Position numbers and translations under genes: made by a program. From contig NZ_CP015029.1 in NCBI RefSeq assembly GCF_011455495.1, forward strand, positions 2,072,305 to 2,136,304: DNA of 64,000 nt, read 5' to 3'. The notes under the pieces are model-generated. The model made no database searches. It was given only the letters and a program-made list of their open reading frames with translations, and was not told the origin of the DNA. This document shows positions 58,917 through 64,000 of this stretch, piece by piece (the first letter of the stretch is position 1; each line of letters opens with the position of its first letter). The stretch comes from Frederiksenia canicola (lineage in GTDB: Bacteria > Pseudomonadota > Gammaproteobacteria > Enterobacterales > Pasteurellaceae).

Positions 58917-60290
58917 TTAGAGAACCATTGCTGCCATCCAGCCGAATGCTAATAATGGCAAATTGTAGTGTAAGAAAGTCGGTACAACGGAATCCCAAAT
59001 GTGATCGTGCTTGCCGTCCGCATTCAAACCAGAGGTTGGACCAAGGGTTGAGTCTGACGCAGGAGATCCTGCATCACCTAAGGCGGCGGCGACACCGACA
59101 ATCGAAATGGTCGCCAATGGCGAGAAACCGAACGACATACAAAGTGGCACATAAATGGTCGCAATAATTGGCACCGTTGAGAATGATGAGCCAATCCCCA
59201 TTGTGATAAATAAGCCGACTAACAACATTAAGAATGCCGCCATTTCTTTCGAGCTAATCGCACCTTTTAAGCTTTCAACTAATTCACCCACACCGCCTGT
59301 TGAGTTGACTACATTGGCGTAGCCAGAGGCAGCAATCATCACAAATCCAATCATTGCCATTAAACGCAAGCCGTCTTGGAAAATATCATTGCTTTGTTTG
59401 AGTTTGAACACGCCGCCTAAAGCGAAGATCACCAAGCCGACTAAGCCCCCCAAAATAGTGGAGTTCGTAGAAAGTTGTACAACACAGGTTGCTAAAATTG
59501 CCGCTACGCTAATAGCGATATTAAATGGCGTGACGTTTTTCACCCGACTTTCGATGTCTTCCACCACCACGCTGCCACCTTCCACATAGCTACGTGGTTT
59601 GCGGTAAGAAATAAAGAGTGCGGTAAGTAAGCCTAAAATCATTCCCGTTACCGGAATTGCCATCGCTTTGGTGACCTCGCCAACATCTGCCGTTAAACCA
59701 AAGGCTTGGCCCGCTTGGTTGATGTTTTTCACTAAAATGCTTTCAATAAAGATTTGCCCGAAGCCTGCAGGGATCAACATATACGTTGCAGTTAAACCGA
59801 AGGTAATTGCACAGGCAACGGCACGCCGGTCAATTTTGAGTTGGTTTAGCACACTCAACAATGGCGGTACAACAATTGGAATAAAGGCAATGTGAACCGG
59901 GATCACATTTTGAGATGACATCGCAAAGGCGACTAAAGTGAATAAAATCGCATATTTGAACCAAAACACTGAACGACCAGACGGGCGTTTACCAAAACTT
60001 TGAATGACCTTGTAAGCAAGTAAATCCGTTACACCTGATTTCGACAAGGCTACGGCGAATGCACCAAGTACAGCATAGTTCATTGCAGTTTCAGCGCCGC
60101 CGCCTAATCCGCCTGTGAAACTTTTTACTGTCGCCGTAAGTGCATCACCAAGCGACATTCCATCGACGGTATTACCTAATAAGCCGCAGGTAAGTGCGGC
60201 AATAATCAGAGCGATCACCACGTTAATTCGCATTAAACTCAATGCGAGCAACACAATAATCGACACTACAACTTCGTTTGATAACAGCAT
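58917..60290 (-). CDS. hisT: Na+/H+ antiporter-family transporter, probable histidine transporter HisT
   Basis: I choose ATG 60290 (MLLSNEVVVSIIVLL), with AAGAGGA upstream, giving 457 residues; the longer frame overlaps the attenuator. About twelve membrane helices and IPVHIAFIPIVVPPLLSVLN, GLTATYMLIPAGFGQIF and GAAALGD-like VAAALGDAGSPASDSTLGP place it in the NhaC-like/YuiF family. The upstream leader with four His codons and an attenuator strongly implies control by histidine supply and hence histidine import; a comparative study of proteobacterial attenuators proposed such a role for Pasteurellaceae homologues (name hisT recalled, not checked). Confidence 0.85.
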   Translation of the reverse strand: MLLSNEVVVSIIVLLALSLMRINVVIALIIAALTCGLLGNTVDGMSLGDALTATVKSFTGGLGGGAETAMNYAVLGAFAVALSKSGVTDLLAYKVIQSFGKRPSGRSVFWFKYAILFTLVAFAMSSQNVIPVHIAFIPIVVPPLLSVLNQLKIDRRAVACAITFGLTATYMLIPAGFGQIFIESILVKNINQAGQAFGLTADVGEVTKAMAIPVTGMILGLLTALFISYRKPRSYVEGGSVVVEDIESRVKNVTPFNIAISVAAILATCVVQLSTNSTILGGLVGLVIFALGGVFKLKQSNDIFQDGLRLMAMIGFVMIAASGYANVVNSTGGVGELVESLKGAISSKEMAAFLMLLVGLFITMGIGSSFSTVPIIATIYVPLCMSFGFSPLATISIVGVAAALGDAGSPASDSTLGPTSGLNADGKHDHIWDSVVPTFLHYNLPLLAFGWMAAMVL

Positions 60291-60340
60291 TGTTTTGTCC
60301 TCTTGTAAGTCAAAATTTAAATTAAAAATAAAAAATAAAA

Positions 60341-60368
60341 ACCCCTCGAAAGTCTTCTTCCGAGGGGT
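60341..60368 (-). terminator. attenuator terminator before hisT
   Basis: On the minus strand ACCCCTCG (60368-60361) pairs with CGAGGGGT (60348-60341), followed by TTTTATTTTTTATTTTTAAT. The left arm CTCGGAAG (60364-60357) can instead pair with CTTCCGAG (60411-60404) nearer the leader peptide, giving an alternative antiterminator. This is the classic layout of amino-acid attenuation. Confidence 0.88.
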
Positions 60369-60403
60369 GGAAACTGGTTTAGGATTCGTTATCACATTTC
60401 ACG

Positions 60404-60419
60404 CTCGGAAGTTCTTCCG
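60404..60419 (-). promoter_or_regulatory. antiterminator and pause-hairpin segment of the His attenuator
   Basis: CGGAAG-TT-CTTCCG (60406-60419) is a self-complementary hairpin beginning 23 bases after the leader stop. Its distal arm CTTCCGAG is exactly complementary to CTCGGAAG in the terminator arm. A ribosome stalled at the His codons should free it for antitermination. Confidence 0.75.
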
Positions 60420-60441
60420 AACATGCCAAATGCCCGAAAGA

Positions 60442-60486
60442 TTATTCAGGTAAATGGTGATGATGTTTGATAACGTAGCGGTTCAT
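60442..60486 (-). CDS. histidine leader peptide
   Basis: The 14-residue frame MNRYVIKHHHHLPE has four consecutive His codons (CAT CAT CAC CAT), a good ribosome-binding site (AGGAG) 6 bases before ATG, and lies between a promoter and an attenuator. Like HisL of enteric bacteria it would sense charged tRNA-His: when His is scarce the ribosome stalls, the terminator cannot form and the transporter gene is transcribed. It is too short for ordinary gene calling. Confidence 0.9.
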   Translation of the reverse strand: MNRYVIKHHHHLPE

Positions 60487-60514
60487 AGCGACTCCTAAAA
60501 TTTGAATGGGGTGG

Positions 60515-60543
60515 AATATATCCTAACCTAATTTAAAAAGCAA
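60515..60543 (-). promoter_or_regulatory. promoter of the his leader and hisT
   Basis: On the minus strand TTGCTT (60543-60538) and TATATT (60520-60515) are 17 bases apart, placing transcription start just upstream of the leader peptide. The -35 overlaps a PurR-box match. Confidence 0.65.
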
Positions 60544-60553
60544 ACGGTTTCTT
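60538..60553. promoter_or_regulatory. PurR-box match overlapping the hisT -35
   Basis: AAGCAAACGGTTTCTT fits the PurR consensus ANGCAANCGNTTNCNT at every specified position. PurR bound here would cover the -35 of the leader/hisT promoter and might repress it when purines are plentiful. Confidence 0.5.
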
Positions 60554-60629
60554 ACACTTTTTTAAATAATTTTAATCTTTGTTGCAATCACGCTTTCCAC
60601 TTTCAGAGTCTCCCAATTTTCGGTAAACT

Positions 60630-60645
60630 ACGCAAACGTTTGCTT
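60630..60645. promoter_or_regulatory. PurR box upstream of purD
   Basis: ACGCAAACGTTTGCTT is a near-ideal PurR operator (consensus ACGCAAACGTTTNCNT). It lies 122 bases before the purD start, where repression of a purine gene is expected. Confidence 0.82.
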
Positions 60646-60767
60646 AAACTTCTTTCTTGCTTTTTCAAAAGGATTGAAAGGAGATTATTTTTAACTCTAT
60701 TTCCTGTGTAAACGTCATTTTTCCCTTTATGTAAAGGACTGACACAGGCATATTTATAAGGATCTCT

Positions 60768-62054
60768 ATGAACATTTTAATTATAGGAAATGGTGGGCGT
60801 GAACATGCATTAGCGTGGAAAGCAAAACAGTCACCTTTAGTTAGCCAAGTATTTGTTGCCCCTGGCAATGCTGGAACTGCATTAGAATCAGGTATTGAAA
60901 ATGTCGCGATTTCTGCCACTGACGTACCTGCATTGGTGGAATTTGCCAAACAACACAACATCGCTTTAACGATTGTTGGACCTGAAGCCCCGCTAGTAAT
61001 TGGTGTGGTTGATGCGTTTCGAGCACATGGTTTGAAAATTTTCGGCCCAACTCAAGCAGCAGCTCAACTAGAAGGCTCCAAAGCTTTCACCAAAGATTTC
61101 TTAGCTCGCCACCACATTCCAACGGCGGAATATCAAAATTTCACCGAAGTGGAGCCTGCCCTTGCCTATTTGCGTGAGAAAGGGGCACCAATTGTGATCA
61201 AAGCCGATGGCTTAGCCGCAGGTAAAGGCGTGATTGTGGCAATGACCTTAGCTGAAGCCGAAGAGGCGGTAAAAGACATGCTCTCAGGTAATGCCTTTGG
61301 CGAAGCGGGTAGCCGTGTAGTGATTGAAGAATTTCTAGACGGTGAAGAAGCCAGTTTCATCGTGATGGTGGACGGTAAAAATGTTGAGCCAATGGCAACC
61401 AGCCAAGATCACAAACGGGTTGGTGAAGGCGATAAAGGCTTGAATACGGGCGGAATGGGAGCGTATTCGCCTGCACCCGTGGTAACTACTGCGATTCACA
61501 AGCGGGTAATGGACGAAGTGATTTACCCAACGGTGCGGGGAATGGCGGCGGAAGGCAATGAATATACGGGTTTTTTATATGCGGGCTTGATGATTATGCC
61601 AAACGGTCAGCCAAAAGTAATCGAATTTAACTGCCGCTTTGGCGACCCTGAAACCCAACCGATTATGTTGCGTTTGCAATCCGATTTAGTCGAACTCTGC
61701 TTAAAAGCCTGCGACGGCAAATTAGACGAAGTCCAATCAAAATGGTGCGAACAAGCGGCTCTTGGCATCGTACTTGCTGCAGAAGGCTACCCAGCCGATT
61801 ATCGCAAAGGCGATGAAATTTCGGGAATTCCTACCGAAAGAAAAGACGATGAAAAAGTCTTTTTAGCAGGCGTTGAGCTTAAAGACGGAAAACTGCTCAC
61901 CAATGGCGGACGAGTGCTTTGTGCCACTGCGTTAGGAAACAGTGTATTCGAGGCTCAACAAAAAGCACTGAAGCTCGCCGAACAAATCCAATGGCAAGGC
62001 AGATTCTACCGCCGCGACATCGGCTATCGTGCTGTTGCTCGTGAACAGGGCTAA
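60768..62054 (+). CDS. purD: phosphoribosylamine--glycine ligase PurD
   Basis: PurD joins glycine to phosphoribosylamine in purine synthesis. The 428-residue ATP-grasp enzyme has the N-terminal NILIIGNGGREHALAWK, the family FLDGEEASFIVMVDG (about 188), the signature FGDPETQPIMLRL (about 290) and a C-terminal small domain. A PurR box lies upstream. It stands alone rather than in purHD. The stop overlaps a USS. Confidence 0.97.
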   Translation: MNILIIGNGGREHALAWKAKQSPLVSQVFVAPGNAGTALESGIENVAISATDVPALVEFAKQHNIALTIVGPEAPLVIGVVDAFRAHGLKIFGPTQAAAQLEGSKAFTKDFLARHHIPTAEYQNFTEVEPALAYLREKGAPIVIKADGLAAGKGVIVAMTLAEAEEAVKDMLSGNAFGEAGSRVVIEEFLDGEEASFIVMVDGKNVEPMATSQDHKRVGEGDKGLNTGGMGAYSPAPVVTTAIHKRVMDEVIYPTVRGMAAEGNEYTGFLYAGLMIMPNGQPKVIEFNCRFGDPETQPIMLRLQSDLVELCLKACDGKLDEVQSKWCEQAALGIVLAAEGYPADYRKGDEISGIPTERKDDEKVFLAGVELKDGKLLTNGGRVLCATALGNSVFEAQQKALKLAEQIQWQGRFYRRDIGYRAVAREQG

Positions 62055-62104
62055 CAAGCGGTCAGATTCAGCAAAAATTTTGCAAATTCATACAACATAC
62101 AAAA

Positions 62105-62129
62105 AAGAGACGAATTGAATTCGTCTCTT
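62105..62129 (-). terminator. terminator between purD and the AhpD-like gene
   Basis: AAGAGACGAATT (62105-62116) pairs with AATTCGTCTCTT (62118-62129). On the minus strand T6 follows, so it ends the AhpD-like gene. USS cores lie on both sides (62054-62063 and 62157-62166). Confidence 0.85.
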
Positions 62130-62165
62130 GTCATTTGCAAATTTTAGTAAGCAACCGACCGCTTG

Positions 62166-62513
62166 TTACTTCTGTTTTTGTGCTTCAACCGCTTCCATTG
62201 CACGCAATGCGTAAGTGTAAGCCGCCCCCGCGTTGAGAGCGATAGCCGTAGCCAATGCACCGGCAATTTCGCTTTCCGTTGCCCCTGCTTTTGCTGCTTC
62301 TTCAGCGTGAACACTGATACAACTTTCGCAACGAGTAGTCACGGCAACGGCTAACGCGATAAGTTCACGTGTTTTGTGATCAAGTGCTTCTGCCGCAGCA
62401 GCTTGACTTAATGCCTTGTAGCCTTCCAACATTTTAGGGTGGTTTTGCCCTAACTTGCCGAAAGATTTTTTAACGTGGGCAGTATGTTCTGCCCAATTGG
62501 TAAATTGTTCCAT
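62166..62513 (-). CDS. AhpD-like carboxymuconolactone decarboxylase family protein
   Basis: The 115-residue protein matches the AhpD-like fold: the redox pair CESC (about residue 58-61) followed by ISVHAEEAAKAGATE, with the conserved His as proton relay. Such proteins are small disulfide reductases or peroxide-defence factors. Its stop codon overlaps a USS core. It is divergent from ettA. Confidence 0.88.
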   Translation of the reverse strand: MEQFTNWAEHTAHVKKSFGKLGQNHPKMLEGYKALSQAAAAEALDHKTRELIALAVAVTTRCESCISVHAEEAAKAGATESEIAGALATAIALNAGAAYTYALRAMEAVEAQKQK

Positions 62514-62639
62514 TCTAATCTCCTATGAATAACAAAAAATTCACACTATTATCGCACATCACTCATCAAATCCAACCTATATTTCACCTACAATTTCAAG
62601 TAGAATAGCCCGAATTTTTTGACTAATAAGGAATACATA

Positions 62640-64000
62640 ATGTCCACGCAATTTGTCTATACAATGCATCGTGTCGGTAAGGTTGTCCCGCCGAAACGAC
62701 ACATTTTGAAAGATATTTCCCTGAGCTTTTTCCCAGGGGCAAAAATCGGGGTGCTTGGCTTAAATGGTGCAGGTAAATCCACTTTATTACGCATTATGGC
62801 AGGCATTGATAAAGAGATCGAAGGGGAAGCTCGTCCACAACCAGGGATCAAAATCGGCTACCTTCCACAAGAGCCGAAACTTGAACCACAGCAAACCGTT
62901 CGTGAAGCCATTGAAGAAGCGGTTGGCGAAGTGAAACAAGCACTCACTCGTTTAGATGAAGTTTACGCACTTTACGCCGATCCTGATGCAGACTTCGATA
63001 AACTTGCCGCCGAGCAAGCAGAGCTTGAAGCCATTATCCAAGCTCATGATGGACACAATTTAGAAAACCAGTTAGAACGTGCAGCTGATGCATTACGTTT
63101 ACCAGATTGGGACGCAAAAATTGAGCACCTATCTGGGGGTGAACGCCGTCGTGTTGCCCTTTGCCGTTTATTGCTCGAAAAACCAGATATGTTATTGCTC
63201 GATGAGCCAACCAACCACTTAGATGCGGAATCAGTCGCTTGGTTAGAACGCTTCCTACATGACTATGAAGGCACAGTGGTGGCAATTACCCACGACCGTT
63301 ACTTCTTAGATAACGTAGCAGGTTGGATCTTAGAACTTGACCGAGGCGAAGGTATTCCTTGGGAGGGTAACTATTCCTCTTGGTTAGAACAGAAAGAAAA
63401 ACGCCTAGCCCAAGAGCAAGCGGCAGAATCGGCTCGTCAAAAATCCATTGAGAAAGAGTTGGAATGGGTACGTCAAAATCCAAAAGGTCGCCAAGCGAAA
63501 AGCAAAGCCCGTATGGCACGCTTTGAAGAGCTTAACTCTGGCGAATATCAAAAACGTAACGAAACCAACGAACTCTTTATTCCACCAGGCCCACGTTTAG
63601 GGGATAAAGTGATCGAAGTGCAGAATCTCACTAAATCTTATGGTGATCGTACCTTAATCGACAATATCTCTTTCAGTATTCCAAAAGGGGCGATTGTGGG
63701 GATTATCGGGGCAAACGGTGCAGGTAAATCAACCCTATTCCGTATGCTTTCAGGGCAAGAAAAACCCGATGCAGGTTCAATTACTTTAGGTGAAACCGTG
63801 GTGATGGCATCGGTGGATCAATTCCGCGATGCGATGGACGATAAGAAAACCGTTTGGGAAGAAGTGTCTGGCGGCTTAGATATTATGCGAATCGGCAACT
63901 TTGAAATCCCAAGTCGTGCTTATGTCGGACGTTTCAACTTCAAAGGTGTAGATCAACAAAAACGTGTTGGTGAATTATCGGGCGGTGAGCGTGGACGTTT
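62640..64000 (+). CDS. ettA: energy-dependent translational throttle EttA (partial, 3' end beyond window)
   Basis: The ATG at 62640 follows AATAAGGA and opens a frame that continues through the window end, about 453 residues of a usual 555. EttA is an ABC-F ATPase that binds the ribosomal E site and gates translation when ATP is low. N-terminal FVYTMHRVGKVVPPKR, Walker A GLNGAGKST (about 41) and GANGAGKST (about 361), signature LSGGERRRVALCRLL, Walker B LLLLDEPTNHLD, and the linker motif NPKGRQAKSKARMARFEEL (about 280) are all diagnostic. The window stops within the second signature, LSGGERGRL. Confidence 0.96.
   Translation, partial: MSTQFVYTMHRVGKVVPPKRHILKDISLSFFPGAKIGVLGLNGAGKSTLLRIMAGIDKEIEGEARPQPGIKIGYLPQEPKLEPQQTVREAIEEAVGEVKQALTRLDEVYALYADPDADFDKLAAEQAELEAIIQAHDGHNLENQLERAADALRLPDWDAKIEHLSGGERRRVALCRLLLEKPDMLLLDEPTNHLDAESVAWLERFLHDYEGTVVAITHDRYFLDNVAGWILELDRGEGIPWEGNYSSWLEQKEKRLAQEQAAESARQKSIEKELEWVRQNPKGRQAKSKARMARFEELNSGEYQKRNETNELFIPPGPRLGDKVIEVQNLTKSYGDRTLIDNISFSIPKGAIVGIIGANGAGKSTLFRMLSGQEKPDAGSITLGETVVMASVDQFRDAMDDKKTVWEEVSGGLDIMRIGNFEIPSRAYVGRFNFKGVDQQKRVGELSGGERGR

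Noticed and set aside
60396..60453. Plus-strand frame across the his attenuator
   Set aside because: It covers the leader and hairpins in the antisense direction and has no ribosome-binding site or similarity.

Overview
The window is a chromosomal segment from a member of the Pasteurellaceae. The main evidence is dozens of copies of ACAAGCGGTC or its complement, often followed about 15 bases later by a TTTTTGCAAA block. This is the DNA uptake signal (USS) dialect of the Actinobacillus pleuropneumoniae / Mannheimia / Bibersteinia / Haemophilus ducreyi branch, not the AAGTGCGGT dialect of H. influenzae. The ponA-comABCDE arrangement, the Na+-NQR operon and the general gene content agree. The species cannot be fixed from the sequence alone. 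I see no rRNA, tRNA, CRISPR array, transposase or prophage.

Layout. 1-5.0 kb, minus strand: dam (cut by the window edge), aroB, aroK, mrcA. 5.2-8.6 kb: the competence operon comABCDE (DNA-uptake pilus assembly and secretin), divergent from mrcA. 8.7-11.2 kb: nusB-thiL-pgpA and a LysE/RhtB exporter. 11.3-18 kb: a secreted protein with a long acidic tail, a YdcH-type small protein, cysZ, zipA, ligA, pepB. 18-25 kb: a VWA protein, a UmuD-like protein behind SOS-like operators, an NlpC/P60 lipoprotein, nfo, a TorD-family chaperone, rlmD, a dGTPase-like protein and a nitroreductase. 25-38 kb: a TenA-like protein, rapA, a pentapeptide-repeat remnant, yebE, rluA, a MATE pump, nadK, an EamA transporter, uup, a LEA-like protein, tcdA. 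38-44 kb: a candidate small RNA, a cytosine-deaminase-like amidohydrolase, ampD, rlmJ, pyrE, two tandem secreted paralogues, mnmA. 44-52 kb: a complete nqrABCDEF-apbE-nqrM module. 52-59 kb: nfuA and the dipeptide transporter dppABCDF. 59-64 kb: a histidine-attenuated transporter gene (hisT-like), divergent purD, an AhpD-like protein and the start of ettA.

How the genes work together. Most are housekeeping genes. Clear functional units are the competence pilus operon, the respiratory sodium pump with its flavin transferase (ApbE) and iron-delivery factor (NqrM), the peptide importer, and the cell-wall set (mrcA, ampD, NlpC). USS copies lie mostly between genes. They often form head-to-head pairs that can fold as terminators, and some are translated into the ends or linkers of proteins.

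The most interesting observations are: (1) a complete His-leader attenuator (leader peptide with four consecutive His codons) before the transporter at 58.9-60.3 kb, with two PurR-box matches in the divergent region shared with purD; (2) a solitary UmuD-like protein lacking the Ser/Lys catalytic pair, with LexA-like boxes inside and beside its promoter; (3) a promoter-to-terminator unit of about 95 nt at 38.1 kb that may encode a small RNA; (4) tandem secreted paralogues whose last residues are encoded by USSs; and (5) GC-rich hairpin elements inserted in the dpp operon.
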